Assembly (NCBI RefSeq): GCF_000315625.1
Contig: NW_005434672.1
Span: 888,310-952,309, forward strand
Length of the DNA stretch: 64,000 nucleotides
Reading direction: 5' to 3'
From: Guillardia theta CCMP2712
Taxonomy: Eukaryota; Cryptophyceae; Pyrenomonadales; Geminigeraceae
Below, in pieces: positions 22,701-37,700 of the stretch. Numbering within the stretch: position 1 is the first letter of the stretch; each line of letters opens with the position of its first letter. The notes beneath the pieces were generated by a model. That model worked only from the letters and a program-made list of their open reading frames with translations. It was not told where the DNA came from and did no database searches. Both the position numbers and the translations under genes were made by a program.

Positions 22701-25700
22701 GCTCCATTCACGGTTCACACGATGAGTTTGATATGCTCCATTGATGGTCTGGTAGGTAGTGTATCACAAATATTTTCCAGTGATGTTCCACTTGTGTCAC
22801 GATTCTCAAATAACTTTCCATCCATTATCAGTCCCTCTGTCGCTTTAAAGCTTTCGTCTCCGAGACTTCGAATCAGCGGCACAAGCTCTCAATGTACAGC
22901 CTGGATTAGTCAATGTGAACTAGTATGCAATATCATGCCATCGATCTCTCGCACAGCACATTTGAGCATGTCTTATGGTGTTATTCCACGATCATTGACT
23001 TCTGCGTTCTCCTTTTCGGCACCAAAGTTGAGCTCTGCACTCGCATCGAATTCAATCTCCAGCAAAGATGGAGCTACAAGTTTGACTGTCATTGGTATCT
23101 TCAATTTGCAATTCGACAATACAGTTTCTATCCGGGTTCTTAAAACTGTCTCGAGGTCAACATTGTGGATCTCTTCAACATCCACAAGCTGCAGAACCAG
23201 TTCCTCTACAGGGCACACGGCCAATACAATGTTGACTGCATCCCTTCAAGTTGGTTCCACTACCGAAATTTTCAGCTATGATGTCTCCATTTTAAGCTCC
23301 AGTGCAACACCAAATCTGCAGTCACGTGAATTCAGGTTGCAAGTATGGTTGGCCAGGCACGATTTCCCGTCCTATTCTGAGATTATAAGAGTAAGTACAA
23401 CGTCGTGCGAGTCCACGGCTTGGTTATCAGCCACGACTCTTGCTGGGGTAGTTGCGGCCACAACCACACAAACTTTGAAGCTTGTACTGACTACTCTCGT
23501 GACGCCAAGCACAATTACTCAATCCTTCTCTCATGACTCATTAGTTGTAAATGTTTTGATATCCAACAATTTTCCTTCAACTGGGAGCGGTCGCATCGTC
23601 ATCCTCGGTACAGGTCTCGGTCCTGTGCAAACCTCGTTGGCTGCCAGACCTAGTGGAACAGCCTCGGAGGCCGTAGGCTGGATCTCTGACTCCACCATGA
23701 AAGCCAAGGTCTCCGCAGGTGTCAATGACCGCAGTAGCTGGCTCGCGTGTACTGTCATGGGACGGCCGGGCTCGGTTAGCAGCCTGCACTCTTACGACCT
23801 TCCCTCGCTGTCATCGTCGTCACGAACCAACTTTGCCGCGTCTGGCGGAGCACTGATCAGTGCGACAGGGAGCGGGTTCGGAGTGCATGGCGTGAGTCCG
23901 ATGATAGCCGTCGGGGACACGTACGCGAGCAGCAACGTCTGGGTCTCAGAGACCGCCATGAGGGGTCGGCTGGCACCAGGGGTAGGGGCGGAGCTTCCCA
24001 TGAGAGCGCTGGTAGGGTGCTGCACGACGGGCACGAGCACCCAGGTGTTCTCGTTCGACAAGCCCACGGTCAGCAGCATTCAGCCTGCGTACGCAGCGAC
24101 GACAGGTCTAGCATTGCTGTATCTAGCGGGCAGGAACTTTGGCACCTTCGACAGCACGGTGTCGATAAGCGTAGGAGACACCAAGTGCACGGAGAGCACG
24201 TATGTAAGCAATCTTGTCTTGTCTTGTCTTGTGTCGCCAGGAGTGGGAGCCAGCCAAACTGTACGGGCTACCGTGGGAGGTCAGGTAGCCGAGTCGCCGG
24301 TGCTGTTCTCGTACATGGGGCCGACGGTGCTTGGGATAGGTCGACAGAATGGGCCAGCGACAGGAGGGGTGCTCGTGACTCTACAGGGAAGGAACTTCGG
24401 GAGCTTTGAGAGCAGTGCGAAAGGGAGGGCGGGAACGGCAGCGGAGAGGACAATCTGGACAAGTGATACTCAACTGTCCTTTGGTGTTACAGGTGGATCG
24501 GGTCCTCAAATTACGATAGTCTTGACAGTGTTTGATCAAGCTGTGTCCAATCTTGTTGGTTTTTCATATTTGAACTCTCGTATATCTGCTGTTACTATGT
24601 CGAACATAGGAAGTTCCGTCAGTTTCAGTGTTGCTGTTTTTGGGGAGTTCAGCAGCTCAGATATGTCTGGTAAGGTTATCTTGGGGTCTACAGTTTGCCG
24701 CAGCACCTCTTGGTCTTCTTCAACTTCGATGTCTTGTTACTCTGGTTCAAATCCTGGTAGCAGTTTATCCATATCAATCACAAATGGATTTTCTTTTGTA
24801 GCTGTGACGTCGTCTGTTGTGTCATACGACATTCCGCCGTTGGTAACATTCAAGTTTGGTGATGCTCAATCCTCAGTTTTCGATGTGCTTGGTAAGGGAT
24901 TTGGCAACTGTATCATGACTCAGCGTTCGAGAGTGGGCTCGTCCATTAGCATTGAAACGCAATGGTTGTCTGATACTTCTTTGAAAGTTCTCCAGATTTT
25001 GCAAGTGTTCCGATCAAAATCTTTTGCATTGAGTATGAGTTCACAATGTTCTTCGAGAACATCTTGTCTTTCATATGAGAATGGCATGGTATCTGCTCTA
25101 TCACAACAATCAAATATCCCATTGTCTGCCAAAATAGACCTGTCAGTAGCAGGTTTAAACCTTGGAATATCGTCAGGTAGCATATGGGTTCGAATAGGAG
25201 AATCAGGATCGGAGCGAACAATTTGGATTTCTTCAAGCCAGGTGCTTGCAAAAACTGTTGAAGGAACAAAACGGTCGCAGAGATTGACCTGTAGTATGTC
25301 TGCTATCCCTTTCTCATCGCTAAACACAGTTTCATATGACCTTGTACTGTCCAGGCCCAGTGATGCTGAGAGAAACACTGGAGGTCGATCTGCTGCTGTA
25401 CAAACTTTATCTGGAGTGAATGGATATAATTCACGCTCAGAAAAAGCGAGATTTGGATCAACCTCAGCAGAGCGGACGGTATGGAAATCGTGCACCAACA
25501 TCAACATCAAGACATCTGCAAGTACAGGAAAATCAAACACAATTGCTATCACAACAGATGCTGCAGTGAATACATTCTCCAATGCCTTCTCGTTCGATAC
25601 ATCTCCTGTGATTTCAAGCTGCAATACACAAACCGCCACGATCCAAGTATTGTCTTTGTTTACTTCAGGAACTTTCATTACATCAAAATCGAGAATAGGA

Positions 25701-28700
25701 GAGACTGCAAGCAGCAACACACAGTGGAAAAGTTCAACAATCATTTACAGCAAAATAGCAGCAGGCGCTGGCCACAGCAAAGGCATCTACCTCTCCATCC
25801 ATTCCCTCGTCTCCTCCGCTTCTAGTGCCGTCTCCTATGACACTCTCGCGATCTCCTCCGGCCTCAATCAGACGCGCTCGACGGCAAACACCCGAGGAGT
25901 CCTTCTCTCGCAGCTGCTACCGCCGGACTCGCTGCAGGTCGTGTCCTCGTACTCGGCGTCGACGAGGATCGGACGCACGTCCTGTGAGTCCACGGGCTGG
26001 ATATCAACCAGCGAGGTGCGCGTGCAAGCCCATGCTCACGGTCGGCAAAGCATGAGCCTGTCCATCACGTGCGGGCGCGGGGCTTCGACTGTGTCAGAGC
26101 TGCTGACGTATAGCGCTGTCACCGTGAGTAGCGTGCAGTCAGTCAACGCAGGCTCAAGATCGACATCTCTGATTGCTTCTCTGTCGAGAGTCAGCAGCTC
26201 CGCAGCAGGACGCGTCGGCTCGACAGGATGCGAGATCTCTACATGGCTGTCCGTGACGTCAGTGAGCTGTATCTGTGCGAGAGGTCGGAGCCAGCTCGGC
26301 ACGCAGGCGGTAGCGTTGACCATCAGTCAAGCGACGGGAAGCGTGAGCGGCAGCGTGAGCTTCGACACACAGCAGATCACGGGAGCAGAGCGCGGCAACC
26401 GGTACATGGGGATGGTCAGGTCGGTCATCGTCAGGGCTGTGGGGGCTGTCGGGGGGGCAGCGTCTGTATCAGCGAGTCTGCGACAAGGGAGCACAGCATG
26501 CGAGCGATCCTTGTGGATATCAGGCTCCTCTCTCGCAGGGCGCACGGCGAGCGGGCAAGCAGGGAGCATGCGGGTGGTGGCGAGTGTTGCGGGTCAACCT
26601 GCGTCTACGTCGCTTGCCGCGAGCTACGATGTACCGATGACGTCCGAGGCGTTGAGGACAAACGTGGGAGGCCAAGGAGGGGCGAAGTCGGTGCAAGTGT
26701 GGGGCCAGGGGTACGGGCCTTCGGCATCAGCATCAGTGGGGAGGAGCTCATGCGAGAGGTCGGGGTGGCTGTCGGACACGGCGATACAGGGGACGACGTC
26801 AGGAGAGGGCTACGGGGGGACGAGAGGGGTGATAGTGAGCAGTGGGAGACAGGTAGGAACGCGATCGGAAGGTTTAAGTTATGACCATTTTGCCTTGCAA
26901 AACGCATCGGGTCAAAATCTTGCACTGGAAAGCAGATCAGCACTTCTTTTCGGCCTTTCAAAATATCAACTTGGCCGTTTTTCTGCAAGTGCAAGGCTTG
27001 GACAGTCGTCTATGCCAGGATCTTTGTGGATGTCGACAACGTCGCTCTTTGTCAGGATAGTAGCAAGTGATCAACTACGTACTTTGAGTCTCATAATCTC
27101 ATCGTCTACATCAATATCAACTTCCACTGAAGCAATGTCGTATGATGGTCTGACAATGAGCTCCGTTCAGGTTCAGAATTGCATCGTGCACGACAAAATA
27201 TCAATTCTCTCTTTTGCTGGGGCCAGCGGACAATCTTTGTCAACACGTGCTGGAAGAACTTCCTTCGAAGCAACAACTTGGACCTCCTTTACCTCAATTC
27301 AATTGAAATCTGTACAAGTAACCTCAACAACAAGAATGACGGTCTCTATCGCAATCAAAACAGGTTCATTGACTCAAGCTTTATCCTTCAATGCCATCGA
27401 AGCCTCTACACTATACATTTCAAACCAGCCAAGCACTGGGAGCGGTCGCATCGTCATCCTCGGTACAGGTCTCGGTCCTGTGCAAACCTCGTTGGCTGCC
27501 AGACCTAGTGGAACAGCCTCGGAGGCCGTAGGCTGGATCTCTGACTCCACCATGAAAGCCAAGGTCTCCGCAGGTGTCAATGACCGCAGTAGCTGGCTCG
27601 CGTGTACTGTCATGGGACGGCCAGGCTCGGTTAGCAGCCTGCACTCTTACGACCTTCCCTCGCTGTCATCGTCGTCACGAACCAACTTTGCCGCGTCTGG
27701 CGGAGCACTGATCAGTGCGACAGGGAGCGGGTTCGGAGTGCATGGCGTGAGTCCGATGATAGCCGTCGGGGACACGTACGCGAGCAGCAACGTCTGGGTC
27801 TCAGAGACCGCCATGAGGGGTCGGCTGGCACCAGGGGTAGGGGCGGAGCTTCCCATGAGAGCGCTGGTAGGGTGCTGCACGACGGGCACGAGCACCCAGG
27901 TGTTCTCGTTCGACAAGCCCACGGTCAGCAGCATTCAGCCTGCGTACGCAGCGACGACAGGTCTAGCATTGCTGTATCTAGCGGGCAGGAACTTTGGCAC
28001 CTTCGACAGCACGGTGTCGATAAGCGTAGGAGACACCAAGTGCACGGAGAGCACGTATGTAAGCAATCTTGTCTTGTCTTGTCTTGTGTCGCCAGGAGTG
28101 GGAGCCAGCCAAACTGTACGGGCTACCGTGGGAGGTCAGGTAGCCGAGTCGCCGGTGCTGTTCTCGTACATGGGGCCGACGGTGCTTGGGATAGGTCGAC
28201 AGAATGGGCCAGCGACAGGAGGGGTGCTCGTGACTCTACAGGGAAGGAACTTCGGGAGCTTTGAGAGCAGTGCGAAAGGGAGGGCGGGAACGGCAGCGGA
28301 GAGGACAATCTGGACAAGTGATACTCAAGTTGTACTGCAACCTGCTTCAGCGCTCTTTCCTTTGTCAGTGATTTCAATGACTGTTGCACGATCTATCAAA
28401 ACAGATGCTCGAATATTCTCTACAGATTCTGCCTTTGCTTCTCTCTTTTCTCCATCAAACAGTCCTGTTCTTCAGAGAACAATCTTGACGGTCATAGGTC
28501 AGAACCTAGGGACTTCGGATTATTCTCTCACTGTGCACTTCTCTAGTTCAGCTGCATCGTTTTCGTCATGGTTGTCTGACACATCATTGGTGTCGCTGCC
28601 CTCCGTAGGAAATGGCCAAAACCTTACCGTCAATATGGTCAAAGACAATCAAATCTTTGGATTGAAGTTGTCGTTCTCGTTTGACTCCCCATACTTATAT

Positions 28701-31700
28701 CAGTTGCCTTCCAAAAGCAACTTTCCTGCTTCTGGACTTGGACGTACAGAATTGATAGGTATTAATTTCTGTGCATTTGATACAAGTCTCAAGGTGAGAA
28801 TACTTAGAACGCAAGTCCAATTGAGTGTGTGGACTTCAGATTCATCTATCACTTGTTCAAGCATTCCTCCAGGGATTTCGTTTGGTTCCATGACAACTGA
28901 AACAGTGTTTGATAAGTATCCGTCAAGTGGAATCGTGCAATATGACCAGCCATCGGCAAGCCTTGCCTCAACCAGTAACCTTGCCCTTCGCAGTGCTATA
29001 CCTCAACGACTTGCAATTTTCGGAAGTGCTCTATCCGTGTTTGATCCAAGCTTGCAGGTCAGAGTATCTCAGAGCGTATCTGCAAATTCTCGATGGATAT
29101 CCGATACGGCTCTAACATGTCAAGTCACAACAAGCCATTCATACTCTCTCAAAACTGTCTTGACTGTTGGCGTTCTTTATGGCACCACTACACAATTACT
29201 GTCATATGATTGCGTACAATTATCTTCGATTTCAAGTTTGAATGTTATCCCACGGACAACAATGAATATATCAACAATGAACCTGATAAGACAGACAATT
29301 TCTCCTAGCAGTCTATCCTTGAGAGTTGGGGATACCACTTGTGAAAAAAGTCAATGGGGAAGCGATCTCAGTCTGACATGTAAGCTTGCTTTCTCCAGTG
29401 TATCATTTTCACAAAAACTTAGTTTAACTGTGGCAATTTCGCTGTCTTCGTGCACTAACATGCTCTCGTACAATGCGCTGGCAATCTCATCCTGTACCCA
29501 GACAAACATTGTCAAGCAGACACAAATTGTAGTTAGCACATCGAGCAATCATCTTGGCATACATACCTTTGCCTCACGCTTGAAATCGAGCTCAGCTTCG
29601 GAAACAATTTGGAACTCACTGTCCTCACTCACACTGCGTTTTTCACCTGGCGTGTCAGCTTCTTTGCCAGTTCGCATAACCCAGCTCAGTCTTGTAGGAA
29701 CGATTTCAAACATTCTCAGCTTTGACGGTGTTAACCTTGAATACATCAAGAACCGTGATACACCAGATAGCACTGACTCGCTTTTGTATGGATTACTTTC
29801 CTCTACATCTGATTTCACCTTATCATTTCGAATCGGTGGAAGCTCATGCGAAACGACGCAGTGGATTTCTCAAAGTGTGGTGCATTGTTCGGCTGCTGCT
29901 GGTTCTAAAGGAAATCACAGTGTGACTCTCACTTCTTTTGCAGCTTCAGGCACTGTTACTGCAGCATTCACTTTCGGACCTCCATCTATGTTCTGTCCAG
30001 TAAACCAGACGCTAACAAGCAACGTGGTTGTGATTGATGGAAGACGTTTTGGAGAAAGAGACTTTTCACCGAAGATGCGAGTTGGAGCCTCGGGCTGCAG
30101 CTATACACGGTGGATCTCTGATCGACAATTGATATGTAAAGACGCAGCAGGAATAGGAAATCAATTAGCCATGGTTGTCACTGCAATCGCTCTGAAGAGC
30201 ACAAACACGAACTGTTTGTCTTACAAGCATCCCGTTGTCCAACAGCTCTTGTTGCCGAATGGACCCAGCGTGTTTTCGAGGCCCAAAATCCTTGGATCGT
30301 ACCTCGGGCCGTTTTCCGTCAGCGCAGGTATGAGATTGGGTCACTCGTCGACGGAGATCAGTATCTGGATGTCTGATTCAGCTCTGAGTTGTTATGCGAC
30401 CGGTTCTAGTGCATCAAGACTCACAGCTGTCGTGACCGCACAGAGTCTGTTGACCAGCCTGACTCAAGGTTTCACTTATGACTTCGCAGTATTTCAATCC
30501 AGTTACATCAATGGCAGTCGCAATTCTCCGACCCGTGGAGGCGTGAAATCAGCGCTCTTGATTGACTCAATCTCATCATCAGATTTATCGTCGTCTGTGA
30601 GACTAGGTTATTCGGTGATACAAAGCTCAGAGTGGCTTTCTCTGTCATCCATCACTGTGAGGCCAACACGAGGATTAGGTCAAAAATTGAAGCTTACTCT
30701 TACAATTTCAAATCGAATCGGGACCTGTTCGGATTTCTTTTCATATGACGCCTCCAACCTGACGAATTCTTCTTCATTTGAGCTCTCAATCGAAAACAAA
30801 ACAAGCCTTCAGTTGACTGGAATAGGGTTCGGCTTCTTCGGTATTTCTCCAAGATTGAGGATTGGATATTCCCTGACTGAAAATTCCATGTGGACTTCCG
30901 ATTCGACTGTATCTTCCCTGGCTCTGCCTGGTGTAGGAGGAGACTTTTCGGTTAACTACAATGATTTGTTCGATAGCGGAAGGATTCGATTTTCATACTC
31001 TCATCCGATAGCATTGAATTGGACTTCACTATCGTTCCCGTCCATCCAATTGCAAGGATTGAACTTGGGAAGGTGGAGTGATTACACATTGCAAACACGT
31101 TTGTCATTTACAAGCTCCGAACAAACGATGTGGTTTTCCACCTCATCAACATTTGTCAAATTGCCAAACGCACAAGGTGGGTCCCTCCGGATCGTGATAA
31201 CTGTTGCGAAGCAATTAGGATCGTCCTCTTCCTCCGTCACATTTGATGCACCATTGAAGATTCTGACGCAGAATTCTCCACTGCTATCGAAACAATTTCT
31301 GATGTCAGGCCTCGGCATGTACAGCAACAGCATTGCAAGTAGAATTGGGTCGTCGGGGAGCATAAGCACAACTTGGATATCAGATTCAACTATCTATGTC
31401 AGAACTGTCTCTAGCTCGCAATCGTCTCTTTTCTTGATGTTGACAACTTCAGTCCTGGTCCGCACCTCGACACGTTTGTTCTCGTTCGATTTGCCACTTC
31501 TAATGCTCTCGATGGCCAACATTCCAATCACAGCTACTTGGGTTCAGAGCACAACAAGCAACAATTCTCATTTTTCCTCTAGTGCCAGAGCGAGATTTGG
31601 TCAGACAGCTGCCGAGAGTACAAGGTGGCTGTCATACACCTCCATTATCTCAAGAGTAGCAACGGGATACAAGGGCACATTGACACATTCTCTCACTGTT

Positions 31701-34700
31701 CAATCAAGGCTCTGCAGTCTTACAAATGCTGTGAGTTACGATTCCATGACTGTCGAACTTTTGTCTCTATCAAATATCACCACAAACTTGTGCTCAAAGT
31801 CTTCTACCTATATCGTCCCATTTGCACACCCAAGATATATCGGAACGGCCTCATTGCGATTCGGATTTACTTCAGCGGAGTACACAGTGTGGTCCTTTGA
31901 GACAGCAATCTACACTAAATATCCCTCTGGTCATTCAAGAAGTTTGAATTTGATTCTCACAGCGTCCGATGTCTCTACCGTTACATCTCTGTTTTCTTTC
32001 GACAATCCAACGATCTTGGAAGTCACGGGGGTCGAGGGAAACCTCTTTGATGGAGCCCAAATCTTGGCCTTTGGAACCAACTTTGGAATTTACGATGCAT
32101 CAATCAATGCCGTTGTTGAGATTTCTTCAGACAGTACAAACAAAGTTGATCACTCCATGTGGACTTCAGATACAAGCATCCTGGTGTCTTTGTTGCCAGT
32201 TTACGGAGAACCTTTCATGTACTTTCAAAGCTATGGCTATCGAACACCAAGTTTCTCGATTGACTTCCCATTCGTTCCAAACGTAATAAGCGCGAATCCT
32301 AGTGTGCATGATACTCAAGGAGACTTGAATTTCACTGAAGTGATCGGAACAAAGTTCGGAATCAGAGATTATACCCTTAGAGTGACCCTTGGAGATACAA
32401 TCGCGAGGAATACTATTTGGATGTCATATTCTTCACTCCTCTGCACAGTTTCAGCAGGAGTTGGTGAATTCCACAACTATTTTGTCACCATTTTTGGCAA
32501 CATTGGTGTAGGATCATCATTCTACAGCTCTTATAGGACACCCCTTCCGATTGACATCAGAAGCAGCCATGACACCGATGTTTCTCTTGTGAATGGAAGA
32601 TTCTTCGGATATGGAGCTGATTATACTGTACGGGCTTCCATTTCATGGTCATCTTGTCCAAGCTCATTCTGGATTTCAGACAGCTCTTTGTCATTGAAAG
32701 TTTCCACAGCCCAGGGTTTTGGTTTAGACTTGATCGTGACAGTGGATCAACAATTGGGGACTGGGGTTAACAAATTTTCATTTCAACCTCCTGGAGTGTC
32801 ATCAGTATCGCAGGAGGACTTGATATGCTATAACGTCTCGACTCAAACTATCTTTGGCACTTATTTTGCTACTTTTGATGCTTCTCTTTCACTGAGAATT
32901 GGTGGATCACACCAAAGAAGCACTGTATGGGCGGCAGAGACTTCGATTACATTGAAGCCGACCGGTGTTACCGGTTCCTCTCTCAATGTGATGATAACTG
33001 TCAGTCAGAACATTGGTAGCATGTCAAACATGTACAGTTCATGCCTCTCTCAGATATCATCAGTCTTTCCTGTGAATCTGGGTTCTTCAAGATCTGTAGC
33101 TGTGTCGGTGTTTGGTCGCTTTTATGGCCGTTATTCGCCTACTGCAGTTGCCTCTGTTGGGATTACGACAGCTGCAAGTACTACATGGACTTCGGAGACC
33201 TCGCTCACCTGCATCTCTTATAAAGCTGATAGAGGCATGCAGCATATGCTCAAAATGACCATGAACATCCTTCCGACTACGATCACAAATGCCCTGAGCT
33301 GGGACGGGCCCTTTATCTCCTCTTTCAATCCCAACAATTCTCCCACTTCTGGGACGATCACTACGACCATGTTTGGATCTAATTTTGGCTCTATGGACAC
33401 TTCCCTTACCATTAAGATTGGTCAAAATGTTTGCAGCAGTTCAAGGTGGAAATCTGATTCACAAATGATTTGTCAGATACCTCAGGGGGTACAATTAGGT
33501 CAAAGCGTTTATTTACAAACAGCAAATTCAACTAGTATTGCTACAGTATCCCAAATTTTTAGCTACGATAAACCATTGATCTATCCAAACAGTCTTCAAA
33601 TCGTGGGGAATCTGTACAAAAGCAATTCAGTCACCGGAAATCCAGAAGCAAATGGGAAGGATCTGATCGAATTCTCCGGTGCAAATCTGGGAAGGTCTGA
33701 TTTGAACAAAATCTCGATATTTTACGGCCCTAGCCAGAACAAATCTAAATATCAGTGCTCCGTAACAGACAAATTCTCCTACGTGAACGAATCCAGAGTT
33801 CGTTGTTTTACCGATCCCCAAGGGTATTCAAGAAACTTATCATTCATGGTCTATGTTGGATTGTATTCTTTTGGTGGTACTGATTTGTACAGTTATCCCC
33901 CGATCATTTTTGATGGAACGTTGCGAATCGACAGGAAATCATCAGACCTGATTCTTGATTCTACACAAGGCGGACAAGCGTTCAGCTTTGAAGGGCGAAA
34001 TTTCGGCAATGTATGGGAGAAGATGACTGTACGATTCTTCAGCTATTATGCTTCAAGTGCAAAGTTCCAAACTGTGATTCAATATGCAAACTCAACGAGT
34101 GAGAAGCTAAATGGGTTGCTAGGCCCAGGGGTAGGCTTTTCTGTCATATTTGAGATTGAAATTCAAAACGTCACGGTCAGAGGAAAGGACACTTTCAGTT
34201 TTCCGTTACCTGTAATAGAAAATGGGAGCTTGTGCACGGCCAATTGCGGAAGCAATTGCAGATTTGCCTCAACATTAGATTCTGAGAAAGTTTCTTTCCG
34301 AGGACAAAACTTTGGAAACTTTCCAACTTTGATCTCGATATTCTACGGTAGAGATGTCCCGTCACAGGGTTGGTCGCGACGATATCCGTGCGTTGTCAAC
34401 TTCTCGAATGATACCTTCATTTCATGTTTTGCAAGCCCGGGAACCGGCAAAGATCTCTACCTTGAAGTGAACATTGCTGGGCAAGTAGTCCGAAGTCATG
34501 ACTTGGTAAGCTACCCTCCGCCGTACATAGACAAGATGTATCCAATGTTGGATGGAGGATCAATCCCATTGAATTATGTTTTGAGAGATGCTCTCGGTAA
34601 CGAAGTGCTTATGATCCAAGGTGGAAATTTTGGACCAGAAATTTCACTCGTCTCGATTGCTTTTGGTCGCGTAGGTCTAAACTTTTGGACTGAAGCCAGA

Positions 34701-37700
34701 TTGATCTATGAAAAATCAAATGTGTCCTTCATCACGTTCTCCCCAGGAATAGGGTCCGGGGCATGGTTAACGATCCGTCTCGAAGTAGGTGGACAATCAG
34801 TTTATTCTAAGACATACTTTTCGTATCCGTTCATTCAAAACATCTCAGGTTGGCAGGTCGAAGCAAGTCAAAGCAAAGTTGTAGGAATGCAATCTAATAC
34901 GATTTATCAGGCAGGGATGAATCAAAGATTCTATATTCTGACCGCCTCGAACAACGGAAATTTGTTGACTCTGGGTGGAGCAGAATTTCAAGCGACCATA
35001 TCTGGCCCTGCATACATCACATCCAACTCTGTAGATGGTCAGGACGGTACATATTTCATAGATTTCTTGGCAACTCGTTCAGGAGAGTATGTCGCCAGAG
35101 TATTTCAATTGCCGTGGAGGAAGGATGTTGGAAACAGTCCATACACGATATTGATTTCTTCCGAGATGATACCAAATGCAAGCATGACAGTAGCATCTTT
35201 CAAGAATTCAGTCTTGCGCTGTGGTAGAAATGAAAGCCTGCTGCTAATCTTGAGAGATCGATATGGCAATACACTGGAGAACCAATGGTCGCAATATCAT
35301 ACTGAGGTCAGCTTTTTGAGCAACATAATTGTCCACCAAGACAGTGACGTTGATGTGCTGAGTTTGCATCTCTTCGGTACAAGGAGTGGCCCCTTTTACA
35401 TCGAAATTTTCTTGAACTCTACTAGCATTTTACAAAACCCCGTGCGAAATGTGCTACAGCCATCAAGTGCCAGCGCCAGTGCAACTCAAACATCGCTGGT
35501 ACAGGCTACGATGATTGCTGGAAGCATCGTAAGGATTGCATCTATCATAGCAAAGGATGCATTTGGCAACATAGCATCACAGGGGGGGGATTCAATCAAA
35601 ATTAGATTGCCCATTGCTGAACATTTATATGACTATCAAGTCTATGACCAGTTGAATGGAACATATCATGTGTATGCCATGGTGAAATTGCAAGGAAATT
35701 TCAGCTTACAACTTTACGTAAATGATGAATCTGCAGGTTCACCTTCATTCATACTGAAAGTACTTTCGTCTTCACCTGATGCACAATTTTCAAAATGCAG
35801 CGGTGTTGGACTGACTGCTGCCACAGCTGGCATTGTCAGCTATTTTCATATTGTGCCAAAGGACAGGTATTCAAATGCTATCTCATTTGGATCCAATGAT
35901 CTGTTTCGAATCTATATACAAAATTTGTTAACGAGAACATTTTTTTCTCCTTCAGATTTGTATCTCGCAAATGCAAGCTTTCAGATTGGAGTTTTCTTAA
36001 CGCAAGCAGGCCACTATTACTTGAATGTCGTCAGTTCCGGTCAGATCTTCTGTAATCCTCCAGTTCTTCTACGTGTAACTCCGCAGAGTTATGATCTGAA
36101 CGCATTCGCTGTCTCAAAATCGATAAGCGGAGGCATCCTGACAAGCTCTTCACTGCAGTTCGAAATCTTTCCTCGAGATAAATACGGAAATACAGCAAAT
36201 CTCCGTGGATTTCTGAATATCTCTGTGCAACCTGTGGTGAATACTACTCAAGCGATATCTTCGAATTCCATCAAAGTGACATGGAATCCAAAGGTTGCAG
36301 GAGTTTATACTTTCAACATTAGGACAGTATCTGGTGAATTGCTTTTCAAAGGTCCAATTTCATCAAACGTTGTTCTGCAAGCAGGCCCAGCTTCAGCGCA
36401 GCAGAGTGAGATTGCAAGAATTGCTTCCAACAGACAGGTTGGCAATACAATAGATGCCACAATCATAGCAGCAGCAGATACCGGCATTCTATTGAATACA
36501 GGTGGACTGTCGTTCACTGTTTTTGTCCAGAACAACAACAACAAGCAGTCTGTTGCTTCCCTTCCAGTCCTTGACTTTGCAAATGGCACATATGCTGTCG
36601 TCTTCTCTGTCACCGTAAGCGGCTCTTACTCCCTCTCCGTCCGTCTTGGCAGTCAAGATATCGGAGGAAGCCCTGCCTCCTTCGCCGTCCTTCCCGGTCC
36701 CTCGTTCCCAGCTAACACGCTGGTCTCCTTGCAAGACGGGCAGGTGGTGACGGCAGGGCTGGCTTTCTCTTTCACAGCGCAAGCTCGAGACGAGTACGGC
36801 AACGCGCGAGGAGAAGGAGGGGATGGTGTAGAGATCGCTTTCAGACATGCCAGCGGGGGAAGTGTACAGGTATCGGGTCTAGACTTGCAGACCGGCGAGT
36901 ACAGCTTCAGCGCGCTCCTCACAGCGAGTGGCACCTACACCCTGCAGGGCACCTTGCTCTCAAGCGACATCTTCACTGCACAGCCTCGCTCGATCTCTGT
37001 CAGCCCTGCCTCACCTACCGGGTCCACTGCCGTTGCTGAGGGCTTAGGGCTCTACCATGCGGTAGCCGGCGAGGAGGCTGTTATCAGGCTCTACGTGCGT
37101 GATGAGTACGGCAATCAAGTAGGAGCGCTGCCATCCGGATACATCGACACTGTCAGCCTAGTGATAAAGAGAGGGAGCGGGGAGGGCTTGAACATAGGAG
37201 TGAGGAAGTCGGCTTTCACGTCAGGGGTAGAGGTGAGATACACAGCTACTCAGAGCGGATTATATACAGTCTTTGTGTTGACTCAGAGCATCATGGTTCA
37301 ATCTTCTCAGGTTGAAATTCAGGCAAATGTATTTGATCCGAACTCTGTAGACCTGTCTTTTGCAGCAACTTATTCGTCTGGAGATGTTTTCAATGTTACT
37401 TTTATTATACTTGATTTTTTCACGAACGGTGCTACTATTGGAATTCTCAGAATAGTCATGGCATGTCAAAACGGGAGATCGATTTATGGCTTCGAGAACG
37501 TTTCAAATGGTACGAAAGTAAGGTTAACTGCCACCAAGAAAGCTCAAGATTGTCAGATCGCCCTATTTTCAGAAGCTGAGATCCTCCTTCGGACCAAGTA
37601 TATCACATTTGTAGCGGGAAAAGTTGACTCCCAAGCCTCATCAGTGAACTTTGTCTCTGAATCTGTTCTCCAAGCTGGAAATATTGGACAAATATCGATT

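Larger units (their letters stand above)
13788..34830 (+). other. IPT/TIG repeat array (second frame part)
   Basis: About 7000 residues built from diverged repeats of about 84 residues. Dividing length by unit gives about 83 here and about 90-93 with the upstream frame; I did not count them one by one. The most conserved words are N-x-P-x-x-G, G-x-x-F-G, R-x-G-x-[TS]-x-[CS], W-x-S-D-S and Q-x-G-T-x-S. Many units have lost one or more of these. From about 33,540 the units lengthen and change character (for example FYGPSQNKSKYQCS) before the filamin-like block begins. Confidence 0.85.

Noticed and set aside
24212-24231. CTTGT tandem as a regulatory repeat
   Set aside because: It lies in frame inside the giant gene and encodes a normal Leu/Val/Ser/Cys strand of an IPT unit.
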